Shown here: one piece after another, positions 7,184 through 16,346 of the stretch
How the letters are laid out: each line of letters starts with the position of its first letter
Position numbering within the stretch: the first letter of the stretch is position 1
Assembly: GCF_030866765.1 (NCBI RefSeq)
Contig: NZ_CP133017.1
Coordinates: 1,393,001-1,457,000, forward strand
Source of the DNA: Paenibacillus silvisoli
Lineage (GTDB): Bacteria; Bacillota; Bacilli; Paenibacillales; Paenibacillaceae
DNA length: 64,000 nt
Reading direction: 5' to 3'
Made by a program: the position numbers and the translations under genes
The notes under the pieces: model-generated
What the model was told of the DNA's origin: nothing
Seen by the model: only the letters and a program-made list of their open reading frames with translations
Database searches by the model: none

Positions 7184-9202
7184 ATGAAGGTAAGAATCTT
7201 GGCGACAGCTCTTGTAACCGCTCTCATTTTTACCACCGCTCTAACCGGGTGCTATGACAATTCGAATTCCAACAAGAATTCGAATACGGCGAACTCCGGG
7301 AACGCGGCCAATTCGCAAAGCTCGAATGACGCAAACGAGCCGGCATCGACCAACGCGTCAACCAACAACACGTCGAACAACGCGTCCGAGAATACCCCGG
7401 CGAACGCGGCTGGCGATGGTGCGATTTCGGAGTTCCATCAATCCCCGTACTTGAACGACAAGAACCTGCCTGACGTGAAGGACCGCCTGCCTGCCGACTA
7501 CAAGATTACGAACGAAATGGCGGAGGGCCAATTGCAGTATGAAATCGGCAATTTCGGCGGAACGTTGAGAACGGTTACATCGGTGCCGAACTGGGATGCG
7601 GACGTATTCGTCATGGATAACGAGCCGCTGCTGAACACGCCGAGCATCCTCGGCGAGAAGCTGACAGGCAACGTGCTGAAGGATTACTTGCTCAGCGACG
7701 ATCAAAAGTCGATTTCGTTCCAAATGCGCCAAGGCTTGAAATGGTCGGACGGCGAGCCTGTGACGACGGAGGATATCCGGTTCACGGTTGAGGATGTGCT
7801 GATGAACCAGGAGCTTACCCCGATCTTCCCGCTCTACCTGCGTTCCGGCGGCGTCGCCGAAGGCGCTCCGTTGCAGCTGGAAATCATCGACGATTACAAC
7901 TTCAAGCTGAACTTCGATCGTCCGTACGGCGGTCTCCTGATTCGCTTGGCGATTCAAGGCTGGCGCGGCTACACGGAGCTGCTCAAGCCCGCGCACTATC
8001 TGAAGCAGTTCCATACGAAGTATGTAAAGCTCGACCAGCTGGAGTCCGCGATCAAAGATGCCGGCTTCAAGAAAGGCGAATGGGTCAACCTGTTCAACTT
8101 CAAAGATATTACGAACTGGAAATTGAACCATTCCGAAGCGGTCGGCTTCCCGGTTCTGTATCCGTGGGTCATTACGAAAGCGACGCAGAGCATGACGACG
8201 TATGAACGCAACCCGTATTACTTCAAGGTCGATACGGCGGGCAACCAATTGCCTTACATCGATAAAATCGAAAGCACGCTGGTTAACGATATCGAAATGG
8301 TCAGCTTGAAGACGATTGCCGGCGAGGTCGACTTCTCCCGCGAATCGGCAGCGCTCGTGAAGATGCCGCTGTACAAGGAAAACGAGAAGAACGGCTACAA
8401 AGCGATGCTCAACAATATGCACGTCACGCCGACCGATATTTTCCTCAACCTGACGTATGAGAAAGATCCGAACTGGCAGAAGGTCGTCCAAGATGTCCGT
8501 TTCCGCCAAGCGCTGAACATGGCGATCAACCGCCAAGAACTGATCGATACGATTTACTACGGCTTCGCTCAGCCGGGAAGCATCGAGGATCCGACGTTCG
8601 ATTTGGACGGCGCCAATCAGCTGCTCGATGACATGGGCATGAAGAAAAACGATAAGGGCCAGCGCTTAGGTCCTGACGGCAAAGTGTTTACGATTCCGTT
8701 CGAGATCGGCGCCCAAGCGCCGGATATCGTACCGTATACGCAGCTCATCGTTGAAATGTGGAAAGCGCTCGGTCTGAACGTCACGATGAAAACGATCGAC
8801 CAAACGCTGTGGGGTCAACGCAACACGGCGAACGACCTTCAGGCGACGGTCATCTGGACGCACACGCCGCTCTGGTACATGGGCGACTGGGGACAAGGCC
8901 TGTGGGCTCCGCTGTGGGATCAATGGCACGCCAGCTCGGGCAAGAACGGCAAAGAGCCGCCGGAAGACGTCAAGAAGCTGTACGCGACGATCGATGCTGC
9001 GCTCGCGACGGATCCGGAAGATGCGAAACGGATGATCGAAGATGTGAAGCAGCAAATGAAAAACAACGTGTTCTATTTCGTACCGCTAAGCGAAGTGAAG
9101 CAGCCGATTATCGTGAACGAAAAGCTGGGCAACATTCCTGGCGACAGCAGCTTTGCCATCGCAACCGACTTCTCCGGCGAGCAATTCTTCTTTAAGAAAT
9201 AA
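7184..9202 (+). CDS. ABC transporter substrate-binding lipoprotein, SBP_bac_5 family
   Basis: A 672-residue extracytoplasmic binding protein of the oligopeptide/dipeptide/nickel superfamily, which also includes oligosaccharide binders. The signal peptide ends in a lipobox LTGC at about residues 20-23. Next is a roughly 55-residue Asn/Ser/Thr/Ala-rich linker that spans the wall-facing space. The core then begins at GTLRTVTSVPNWDAD, with the family blocks LKWSDGEPVTTEDIRFTVEDVL and VRFRQALNMAINRQELID. It is longer than OppA (about 545 residues), mostly because of the linker and insertions. It is the first gene of an intact importer operon. Whether it carries peptides or glycans cannot be settled from sequence alone. 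Confidence 0.85.
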   Translation: MKVRILATALVTALIFTTALTGCYDNSNSNKNSNTANSGNAANSQSSNDANEPASTNASTNNTSNNASENTPANAAGDGAISEFHQSPYLNDKNLPDVKDRLPADYKITNEMAEGQLQYEIGNFGGTLRTVTSVPNWDADVFVMDNEPLLNTPSILGEKLTGNVLKDYLLSDDQKSISFQMRQGLKWSDGEPVTTEDIRFTVEDVLMNQELTPIFPLYLRSGGVAEGAPLQLEIIDDYNFKLNFDRPYGGLLIRLAIQGWRGYTELLKPAHYLKQFHTKYVKLDQLESAIKDAGFKKGEWVNLFNFKDITNWKLNHSEAVGFPVLYPWVITKATQSMTTYERNPYYFKVDTAGNQLPYIDKIESTLVNDIEMVSLKTIAGEVDFSRESAALVKMPLYKENEKNGYKAMLNNMHVTPTDIFLNLTYEKDPNWQKVVQDVRFRQALNMAINRQELIDTIYYGFAQPGSIEDPTFDLDGANQLLDDMGMKKNDKGQRLGPDGKVFTIPFEIGAQAPDIVPYTQLIVEMWKALGLNVTMKTIDQTLWGQRNTANDLQATVIWTHTPLWYMGDWGQGLWAPLWDQWHASSGKNGKEPPEDVKKLYATIDAALATDPEDAKRMIEDVKQQMKNNVFYFVPLSEVKQPIIVNEKLGNIPGDSSFAIATDFSGEQFFFKK

Positions 9203-9309
9203 TGCAGTAGTCGTCTGAACTTCGAGGGGCCCAGACCCTGCAATCAGGAGTCTGGGCTCCCGGGTTCGTTTGCTTGGGTCTGCGGCTTACAATGAATGGA
9301 GGGGACCGC

Positions 9310-10308
9310 ATGATAAATTTCATTTCCTATCGATTATTGCAGCTCATTCCGCTGTTGATCGCCATAAGCATTATCGTATTCGTCATTATCCAGCTTCCTC
9401 CGGGCGACTTCCTAACCAACTACATCCAACAATTGAAGCTGTCCGGCAACGACGTTTCGGAGAGCGCCATTCTTAACTTAAAGCAGGAGTACGGGCTGGA
9501 TAAATCGCTTATCGTGCAATATGTATATTGGATCAAAGACATGGTGCTGCATGGCAATATGGGCCGTTCCTTCCAATACAATATGCCGGTGGCGGACGTC
9601 ATCTGGCCGCGGCTCGGTTTGACGGTGACCATTTCGCTCATTTCGCTCATCTTCGTGTGGCTCATCTCGATTCCGATCGGCATCTACTCGGCTACGCATC
9701 AATATTCCGTGCTCGATTACGTGTTTACCTTCATCGGCTTTATCGGCGTTGCGGTTCCGGGCTTTCTAATGGCGCTCGTACTCGTCTATTTCATCTTCAT
9801 GGAAACCGGCGTATCGATAACGGGACTGTTCTCGCAGGCTTACGTCGATGCGCCATGGAGCATGGCCAAGATCATGGACATGCTGCCGCGGCTTGTATTG
9901 CCCGTGATCGTCATCGGCATGGCATCGGCCGCGTCGCTGATCCGCGTAACGCGGGGCATGCTGCTTGACGAATTATCGAAGCAATACGTCATTACCGCAA
10001 GAGCGAAGGGCGTGTCGGAGGGCAAGCTCCTCTTCAAATACCCGGTACGGATGGCCATCAACCCGCTCATCAGTACGATCGGCTGGACGCTGCCGGCGCT
10101 CATATCCGGCGAGGTCATCGTATCCATCGTGCTTAACCTGCAGACGACGGGGCCGATGCTTCTTAAAGCGCTCATGACGCAGGATATGTATTTGTGCGGC
10201 AGCTTTATTTTGGTGACCAGCGTCATTACGGTGCTCGGCACGCTGCTCTCGGATATTTTGCTGGCGGCGATCGATCCGCGGATCCGATTCGGAGGTGTTG
10301 GGGAATGA
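9310..10308 (+). CDS. ABC importer permease, DppB/OppB type
   Basis: A 332-residue inner-membrane permease with six membrane helices. It has the large first external loop normal for OppB and the coupling-loop EAA motif near LDELSKQYVITARAKGVSEGKLLFKYPVRMA. The ATG at 9310 follows GGAGGGGACC. An in-frame start at 9274 lacks such a site. The stop overlaps the next gene (ATGA). It pairs with the downstream permease to form the channel fed by the 7184 lipoprotein. Confidence 0.87.
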   Translation: MINFISYRLLQLIPLLIAISIIVFVIIQLPPGDFLTNYIQQLKLSGNDVSESAILNLKQEYGLDKSLIVQYVYWIKDMVLHGNMGRSFQYNMPVADVIWPRLGLTVTISLISLIFVWLISIPIGIYSATHQYSVLDYVFTFIGFIGVAVPGFLMALVLVYFIFMETGVSITGLFSQAYVDAPWSMAKIMDMLPRLVLPVIVIGMASAASLIRVTRGMLLDELSKQYVITARAKGVSEGKLLFKYPVRMAINPLISTIGWTLPALISGEVIVSIVLNLQTTGPMLLKALMTQDMYLCGSFILVTSVITVLGTLLSDILLAAIDPRIRFGGVGE

Positions 10309-11465
10309 GCGGCTTATCGACGGTCATCAATCAGCTGCGGCAGCCGAAAACGCGGAGGCGGAAAAAGGCGGCGGACACGCCGAATATGGAAGTGGCCTCG
10401 CAATGGCAGCTCATGTGGTGGAAGTTCAAGAAGCATAAGCTGGCGATGATCTCTGCCGTTGTCTTAATTCTGATGTATTTGATCGCCGCATTTTGCGAAT
10501 TTGTTTCTCCCAGTCTATCGAGCACTCGCTTTACGGCTTATAAGAATGCGCCGCCGCAATCGATCCACTTCGTCCATCCGGAAACGGGTTTTCAATTGCG
10601 TCCTTTCGTTTACGGCTTGAAAGAAGCGGTCGACACGGAAACGTTCCGGCGCACCTTCAGCGAAGATAAGACGAAGATCTATCCGATCCATCTCTTCGTC
10701 AAAGGCGAGCCGTACAAGATGTGGGGCTTTATCCCTTCGGACATCCATTTGTTCGGCCTCAAGGATAAAGCGGGCGCGCTTATTCTAATGGGGACGGACC
10801 AGTTGGGGCATGATCTGTTGTCGCGGATCATTTACGGGGCGCGCATTTCCTTATCGTTCGGTCTGGTCGGCATTATTCTGACGCTCATTATCGGTCTGGT
10901 GCTCGGCGGCATTTCCGGCTACTTAGGCGGCGTGTCCGATACGATCATCCAACGGATCATCGATTTTCTCATTTGCATCCCAACCATCCCGCTCTGGATG
11001 GCGCTATCTGCGGCGGTGCCGAGGGATTGGTCGCCGACGAAAATGTATTTCGGTCTCATCATCATCTTCTCCGTCATCGGCTGGACCGGTCTCGCCCGCG
11101 TCGTGCGGGGTAAAATTTTATCGCTGCGCGAAGAGGATTTCACGATGGCGGCCCGTCTGGCGGGCGCCGGCGATATGCGTATCATCCGGAAGCATCTGCT
11201 TCCTTCCTTTGCGAGCTACATTATCGTTAACGTGACGCTTGCCATTCCCGCTCAAATTTTGGGCGAAACGTCGCTCAGCTTCTTGGGCATCGGGCTACAG
11301 GCTCCGGCCGTCTCCTGGGGCGTGCTGCTGCAGGACGCGCAAAATTTGGAAACGCTGGCTCACCATGCGTGGCTGCTTTGGCCGGCCGCCTTCATCATGC
11401 TAACCGTACTCATGTTCAATTTTCTCGGAGACGGCCTTCGGGACGCTGCGGATCCTTATAAATAG
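10305..11465 (+). CDS. ABC importer permease, DppC/OppC type
   Basis: A 386-residue permease. The N-terminus has a cytoplasmic stretch, one membrane helix (MISAVVLILMYLIAAFCEF), and an unusually long extracytoplasmic insertion of about 100 residues before the GTDQLGHDLLSRIIYGARISL block. The EAA motif is seen in REEDFTMAARLAGAGDMRIIRKHLLPS. It is longer than most OppC proteins (about 300) because of that insertion. ATG at 10305 overlaps the previous stop and follows GGAGGTGTTGGGG. Confidence 0.86.
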   Translation: MSGLSTVINQLRQPKTRRRKKAADTPNMEVASQWQLMWWKFKKHKLAMISAVVLILMYLIAAFCEFVSPSLSSTRFTAYKNAPPQSIHFVHPETGFQLRPFVYGLKEAVDTETFRRTFSEDKTKIYPIHLFVKGEPYKMWGFIPSDIHLFGLKDKAGALILMGTDQLGHDLLSRIIYGARISLSFGLVGIILTLIIGLVLGGISGYLGGVSDTIIQRIIDFLICIPTIPLWMALSAAVPRDWSPTKMYFGLIIIFSVIGWTGLARVVRGKILSLREEDFTMAARLAGAGDMRIIRKHLLPSFASYIIVNVTLAIPAQILGETSLSFLGIGLQAPAVSWGVLLQDAQNLETLAHHAWLLWPAAFIMLTVLMFNFLGDGLRDAADPYK

Positions 11466-11476
11466 GAGGTGGATCG

Positions 11477-12508
11477 ATGTCACGGCAGGATAATGTCATT
11501 TTGGAAATGAAGGACGTCAAGGTGCAGTTCCGATTGGACGAAGGCCTCCTGAAAGCGGTGGACGGAGTCGATCTGCAGATCAAGCGAGGCAAGACGCTGG
11601 GGATCGTCGGCGAGAGCGGCTGCGGAAAAAGCGTCACCTCGCAGGCGCTGCTGCGCATCGTTCCGCGGCCGGGCGAGGTCCATGGCGAAATCCGGCTGAC
11701 CCGCAAGAAGCCGGATGGGTCCTATGAGGTGGTCGATCTCGCCAAGCTTGACGGAAAGGGCGCGGAAATCCGGGATATTCGCGGCGGCGAAATCGCGATG
11801 ATCTTTCAAGAGCCGATGAAGGCATTCTCGCCGATTCACACGGTCGGCAACCAGATCATGGAGGCCATTCTTCTGCATGCGACGGACAATAAGGAAGAAG
11901 CGTACCGGCTTGGCGTCGAGATTTTGAAGAAGGTCGGCATGTCCAATCCGGAGCAGCGGATGAGCGAGTATCCGCACCAGCTGTCCGGCGGCATGCGCCA
12001 GCGGGCGATGATCGCGATTGCGCTTTCCTGCAACCCGTCGATCCTCATCGCCGACGAACCGACGACGGCGCTTGACGTGACGGTGCAGGCGCAGGTGCTG
12101 CAGCTCATCAACGATCTGAAAGCGCGCAACGAGACGTCCGTTATTTTCATCACGCACGATCTTGGCGTCATCGCGGAGATGTCGGACGATGTGGCGGTCA
12201 TGTATCTCGGGAAGGTCGTCGAATATACGGATGTCGATACGCTGTTCCATAATCCGAAGCATCCCTATACCAGGGCGCTGCTCAATTCCATTCCATCGGT
12301 GATGCGGGCGAACAAGCGGCTGGATTCGATCGAAGGCACGGTGCCGTTTCCGATGAACCTGCCGAAGGGCTGCGGCTTTTACTCGCGCTGCAAGCTGGCG
12401 AAGGATGGCGTTTGCAATGTAGAGGACGTGCCTCTGGTCGAAGTGGCACAAGGACATTCCGTTCGCTGTCTGCTGGTGGACGGGGCCAATAATGGAAGCG
12501 GAGGTTGA
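11477..12508 (+). CDS. ABC importer ATPase, OppD/DppD type
   Basis: A 343-residue nucleotide-binding subunit: Walker A GESGCGKS near residue 39, signature LSGGMRQR near 165, and Walker B ILIADEPTTALD near 185. The C-terminal oligopeptide-transporter extension is present with three or four cysteines (GCGFYSRCKLAKDGVC ... RCLL), which in related systems can bind an iron-sulfur cluster. AGGAGG precedes the ATG. It follows the permease by 11 bp. Confidence 0.88.
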   Translation: MSRQDNVILEMKDVKVQFRLDEGLLKAVDGVDLQIKRGKTLGIVGESGCGKSVTSQALLRIVPRPGEVHGEIRLTRKKPDGSYEVVDLAKLDGKGAEIRDIRGGEIAMIFQEPMKAFSPIHTVGNQIMEAILLHATDNKEEAYRLGVEILKKVGMSNPEQRMSEYPHQLSGGMRQRAMIAIALSCNPSILIADEPTTALDVTVQAQVLQLINDLKARNETSVIFITHDLGVIAEMSDDVAVMYLGKVVEYTDVDTLFHNPKHPYTRALLNSIPSVMRANKRLDSIEGTVPFPMNLPKGCGFYSRCKLAKDGVCNVEDVPLVEVAQGHSVRCLLVDGANNGSGG

Positions 12509-12511
12509 GCC

Positions 12512-13537
12512 ATGACGCTGACGCAAGAGGAATTTGTTCTGGACGTCCGTTCGATGAAGAAATACTTTCCCATTAAGGAAGGGTTCCTGAAGAAAACCGT
12601 CGGCTACGTCAAAGCGGTCGATGATGTCCACATCCAAATCCGGCCAGGCGAAACGTTCGGCCTGGTAGGCGAATCCGGCTGCGGCAAAACGACGCTCGGC
12701 CGCTGCGTATTGCGGGCGATCGAGCCGACCTCCGGCTCCACGATGTTTCAGGACCGGCAGGGCCAAGTCAAGGATGTCATGAAGCTGAGCAATCAGGAGC
12801 TGCGATCGATCCGCAGAGATATGCAGCTGATCTTTCAAGACCCGTACTCCTCGCTGAACCCGCGGATGACGGTGCTCAATATTATTGCCGAGCCGCTCAT
12901 TTGCAACGGCATGGCCCGCGGCGAAGAGCTGAAGGAACGCGTCAAGGATTTGATGGAAATGGTCGGTTTAAACAGCCGGCATCTGGAGCGGTATCCGCAT
13001 GCGTTCAGCGGCGGGCAGCGCCAGCGGATCGGCATTGCGAGAGCGTTGGCGACGAACCCGAAATTCATCGTATGCGACGAGGCGGTGTCGGCGCTCGACG
13101 TTTCCGTACAGGCGCAAATCATTAATTTGCTGCAGGATCTGCAGGAGAAGCTGAACCTCAGCTACCTGTTCATCTCGCATGACCTGGGCGTCATTCAGCA
13201 CATTTCGAACCGGGTCGGCGTCATGTACGTCGGCAAAATGGTCGAGACGGCTTCCACCCAATCGTTGTTCCGGAAGCCGGCGCACCCGTACACGGAAGCG
13301 CTGCTATCCGCCAAGCCCGTGCCTGACCCGCGGAAAAAATCGAATCGCATCATCCTGTCGGGGGAAGTCGCCAATCCGGCCAATCCGCCGTCCGGCTGTT
13401 ACTTCCATCCGCGCTGTCCGTATGCGAAGGACATCTGCAAATCGCAGGCGCCGGATTGGAAGCAGATCGGCGAAGGACACTATGCGGCATGCCATTTCGC
13501 GGGCGAGCTGGAGCTGCAAGGAGCTGCGGCCCAATGA
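12512..13537 (+). CDS. ABC importer ATPase, OppF/DppF type
   Basis: A 341-residue nucleotide-binding subunit that forms a heterodimer with the OppD-type protein. Walker [10 protein letters not shown], signature [15 protein letters not shown] and Walker [15 protein letters not shown] are intact. The C-terminal extension has the cysteine set [15 protein letters not shown] ... YAACHF. It starts three bases after the previous stop. Its own stop overlaps the next start, so the two small membrane genes that follow belong to the same operon. Confidence 0.88.
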   Translation: MTLTQEEFVLDVRSMKKYFPIKEGFLKKTVGYVKAVDDVHIQIRPGETFGLVGESGCGKTTLGRCVLRAIEPTSGSTMFQDRQGQVKDVMKLSNQELRSIRRDMQLIFQDPYSSLNPRMTVLNIIAEPLICNGMARGEELKERVKDLMEMVGLNSRHLERYPHAFSGGQRQRIGIARALATNPKFIVCDEAVSALDVSVQAQIINLLQDLQEKLNLSYLFISHDLGVIQHISNRVGVMYVGKMVETASTQSLFRKPAHPYTEALLSAKPVPDPRKKSNRIILSGEVANPANPPSGCYFHPRCPYAKDICKSQAPDWKQIGEGHYAACHFAGELELQGAAAQ

Positions 13538-13941
13538 CCGCCATCATGCTGATTTTGCTCATCTTTATCGTCTGTCTGCTGTTGATCATGCTGGCTTCGA
13601 TTTGGTACATGCGCTTGATGATGGAGAAGATCTTCGGCGAGAAGCATCGCGATATGGAGGCGATTGCGTCCACGGGCATGATTCCCGAGAGTTGGTCGCG
13701 CAAGTATACGATGAAGATGATCCGGCTCCAACAAACGGGCAATGAGGAAGAGCTTCGGAAAACGAAGCGGGCGGCTGCCCGCAGCTACTTGCGAAAGCTT
13801 CGCCGGTTAACGGCTTACGTCGGCAAAACCAACCTCGTCGACAGCGAGGAGACGCGGAAGCAGATGCTGCGCGAGCTTCAGAAGGTCAGAGAAGAGTGGA
13901 GTGATGAAGCCAACCATGGATCCGCTGCTGCAGGAGCATAA
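13534..13941 (+). CDS. Small membrane-anchored protein at the end of the importer operon
   Basis: A 135-residue protein with one N-terminal membrane helix ([23 protein letters not shown]) and a charged, probably coiled cytoplasmic region of about 105 residues rich in Lys, Arg and Glu (ELRKTKRAAARSYLRKLRRLTAYV). The start at 13534 overlaps the ATPase stop (ATGA), which is strong evidence that it is a real, co-translated gene. I do not recognise the family. A role in assembly or regulation of the importer is a guess from context only. Confidence 0.75.
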   Translation: MTAIMLILLIFIVCLLLIMLASIWYMRLMMEKIFGEKHRDMEAIASTGMIPESWSRKYTMKMIRLQQTGNEEELRKTKRAAARSYLRKLRRLTAYVGKTNLVDSEETRKQMLRELQKVREEWSDEANHGSAAAGA

Positions 13942-14383
13942 GAAAGAAACCGCGGCCGGCTATCTGTCGATCGCGCTCGCGATTGTCGTCTCCGTCATCG
14001 GCATATTCAACTGGCTGGCGCTGCGGGGACTGGTGATTTCGTTGCTTGGCTACTATGAAGTCGATCCGTTCGCATGGCAGGCCATCGACTACAGCATGTT
14101 CATCTCGCTTGGCATCGGCTGGCTGGCGTATGTCTATTACAGTCAGTTTCATTTTAAGAAGCGGGCTTTGGCCGGCAGAGTTTGGTCGTCTTTCTCAGCA
14201 TTTGTCGCCGTGCAAGCGTGGCTGCTGTTCGGCTGCGGGCTTCCTTACTTCATCCTGGGAGGTCTGGAAAATCCGCCAAGCGATGCATGGCTGCTGCTTG
14301 TATCCGAAGGCAGTGGCGCCTTGGTGCTTACGATCGTATCCGTTTGGCTCGGGAAGAATCGCGCCGCGGCCGTAGACCGATAA
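13901..14383 (+). CDS. Four-helix membrane protein of unknown function
   Basis: About 160 residues with four hydrophobic segments near 21-41, 63-82, 96-117 and 130-148. The start (GTG 13901 or ATG 13904) lies inside the end of the previous gene, so translation is coupled. There is no recognised motif. It is the seventh gene of the importer operon and precedes the DeoR-type gene by 41 bp. It was not recognised, and its reality is supported by coupling, length and codon use like its neighbours. Confidence 0.72.
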   Translation: MMKPTMDPLLQEHKKETAAGYLSIALAIVVSVIGIFNWLALRGLVISLLGYYEVDPFAWQAIDYSMFISLGIGWLAYVYYSQFHFKKRALAGRVWSSFSAFVAVQAWLLFGCGLPYFILGGLENPPSDAWLLLVSEGSGALVLTIVSVWLGKNRAAAVDR

Positions 14384-14424
14384 ACCGAATCGATGTCGAT
14401 GCAGCCTGGTAAGGGGGGACAGTT

Positions 14425-15198
14425 ATGATTGTCGCGGAACGGCATCAACACATCCTTCGGATCGTGAACGAAAAAGGAAGCGTACGTGTTGCCGAGCTCA
14501 GTCAATTGTGCAGAGTAACGGAGGAAACGATTCGCCGCGACTTGGATCGGCTGGAAGGGGAAGGGAGACTGCAGCGCAGCTATGGCGGCGCGATGCGCGT
14601 CGGCCAGCAAACGACGCAAACGCATGAAACGCCTTACCTGCTTCGGGAAGCGGTTCATGTCGAGGAGAAACAGCATATCGCGCTGGAAGCGGCCAAGTTC
14701 GTCGAGGCCAACGACCGGATCGTGCTGGATGCCAGCACGACGGCATGGCATCTCGCCGCGCAGCTGCCCGACATTCCGCTCACGGTGCTGACGAATTCCT
14801 TGAAGGTTGCCTACGTGCTCAGCGAGAAGAAGAACGTAACCGTGATCAGCACCGGGGGCACGCTTGTACCGAACTCGCTTTCGTTCGTCGGGCCGCTTGC
14901 CGAGCAATCGTTGGAGGAGTATTACGTCGATAAGGCGTTCATCTCCTGCCAAGGGGCGCATATGGAGCGGGGCATCTCGGAATCCAATGAGCTGCAGGCG
15001 CGGGTAAAACGGAAAATGATCGGGATGGCGGCGCAGGTGTTTCTGCTGGCGGACTACAGCAAATTCAATACGCAAGCCTTTATGACGATCACGAGCTGGG
15101 ACCGGATCGACCGTCTCATTACGGATACGCAAACGCCGGCAGAGGATGTGCTTCAGCTTCGCCGGCGCTCGATCGATGTCATCCAGCTGCAGGAATGA
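14425..15198 (+). CDS. DeoR family transcriptional regulator
   Basis: A 257-residue sugar-phosphate-responsive repressor. It has an N-terminal winged helix (RHQHILRIVNEKGSVRVAELSQLCRVTEETIRRDLDRLEGEG) and a C-terminal DeoR sensor fold (LDASTTAWHLAAQLPD, TVLTNSLKVA, GGTLVPNSLSFVGP). ATG follows AAGGGGGGACAG. It sits at the 3' side of the importer operon. DeoR proteins usually respond to phosphorylated sugars, which mildly favours a carbohydrate role for this locus. Confidence 0.87.
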   Translation: MIVAERHQHILRIVNEKGSVRVAELSQLCRVTEETIRRDLDRLEGEGRLQRSYGGAMRVGQQTTQTHETPYLLREAVHVEEKQHIALEAAKFVEANDRIVLDASTTAWHLAAQLPDIPLTVLTNSLKVAYVLSEKKNVTVISTGGTLVPNSLSFVGPLAEQSLEEYYVDKAFISCQGAHMERGISESNELQARVKRKMIGMAAQVFLLADYSKFNTQAFMTITSWDRIDRLITDTQTPAEDVLQLRRRSIDVIQLQE

Positions 15199-15211
15199 GG
15201 GGAGCGGAAGG

Positions 15212-16333
15212 ATGGAACGCAACGCCGGACTGGATATGATCCGAAGCGCCGCTATTTTGCTCGTCTTGTTCTGCCACGGTCTCGGATTCTTTTTCATGCA
15301 GTACCACGACTTTAACCCGCTCAATTACGTGACCGGCTACTTAGGCGTGGAGCTGTTCTTTGTTCTTAGCGGCTTTCTGATCGGGCGAATCCTGCTCCAA
15401 GACGTCGTGGAGAAAGGAACCTTGTCCGGGCTCGGAACCTTCTATCTCCGCCGCTGGTTTCGAACGCTGCCTCTTTACTTTTTTACCGTAGCCACAACGT
15501 ACTTGTTCATGACCGGCAGCATGGATCTCACGAACCTCGTGTTTTTGCAAAACTTCGATGAGCAGGATCTATCTTTTCTGCCGATCTCATGGAGTCTGTC
15601 GATCGAGGAATGGTTCTATCTGCTAATTCCGCTTCCGCTGCTGCTGGCCGCGAAATTTCGCAACCGAGCGGCTGCGTTCTTCAGCATTTGCGCCGCGCTG
15701 CTTCTATTGTTTCCGATTCTGCGGATGATGGAAGTGCACGGCAGCCAGCCGCTGTGGGATTACGGCATTCGGAAGCAGATCCCATTGCGGCTGGACAGTC
15801 TTGTGTTCGGGGTCATTCTGGCCGGCATGAAAGTTTATCATGGCTCGATCTATCGGAAGTTTCTGGCGGGCAAGGCGTCGTTGGTCGTGGCCGTCGCCGG
15901 ATTGATCGGTTTTAGCGGCTTTTACGTCTATAACGGCATTCAAGCGCAAACGATGGATCATTCCTGGTTTGCCCGGACGCTGCTGTTTAGTCTGGTATCG
16001 TTCTTTATCGCGCTGCTCATTGCGGTTGCGGAAGTGCATATTCCTAGGCTGGGGCGTCTTCCGAAAACGCGGGCGTTCATCGGGTTTATCAGCGCGCAGA
16101 GCTACGGGTATTATTTGTTTCATTGGAATCTGTTTGTCTGGTTCAGCAGGGAAAATACGACGAAGAGCATTGGCCATAGCTTGTATTTGCTCCTATTTGC
16201 CCTCGTTCTGCTGATCGGGTTCACGTTCGTCATGCATCGCTACTACGAGGTCCCGTTCTTAAAATTGCGAGACTTCATTACGAAGAAGCCGAAGCGGACG
16301 GACTCGGGGTTCCCGCTGACGCGCGACGCTTGA
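15212..16333 (+). CDS. Membrane acyltransferase, OafA/YrhL (Acyl_transf_3) family
   Basis: A 373-residue protein with about ten membrane segments. It opens with RNAGLDMIRSAAILLVLFCHG, the family's active-site His region, and continues to GVELFFVLSGFLIGRIL and SWSLSIEEWFYLLIPL. Such enzymes O-acetylate cell-surface glycans, lipids or exported metabolites. ATG at 15212 follows GGGGAGCGGAAGG; the upstream open frame overlaps the DeoR gene. It converges on the response-regulator gene with a 13-bp gap and no clear terminator. Confidence 0.83.
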   Translation: MERNAGLDMIRSAAILLVLFCHGLGFFFMQYHDFNPLNYVTGYLGVELFFVLSGFLIGRILLQDVVEKGTLSGLGTFYLRRWFRTLPLYFFTVATTYLFMTGSMDLTNLVFLQNFDEQDLSFLPISWSLSIEEWFYLLIPLPLLLAAKFRNRAAAFFSICAALLLLFPILRMMEVHGSQPLWDYGIRKQIPLRLDSLVFGVILAGMKVYHGSIYRKFLAGKASLVVAVAGLIGFSGFYVYNGIQAQTMDHSWFARTLLFSLVSFFIALLIAVAEVHIPRLGRLPKTRAFIGFISAQSYGYYLFHWNLFVWFSRENTTKSIGHSLYLLLFALVLLIGFTFVMHRYYEVPFLKLRDFITKKPKRTDSGFPLTRDA

Positions 16334-16346
16334 ATAGGGCAGGCGG

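Noticed and set aside
11480..12838. A 452-codon minus-strand frame opposite the importer ATPases, and similar long antisense frames (for example 2260-3459, 7358-8536, 21931-23154).
   Set aside because: These are shadows of GC-rich genes with strong codon bias; the plus-strand proteins are clearly real family members.
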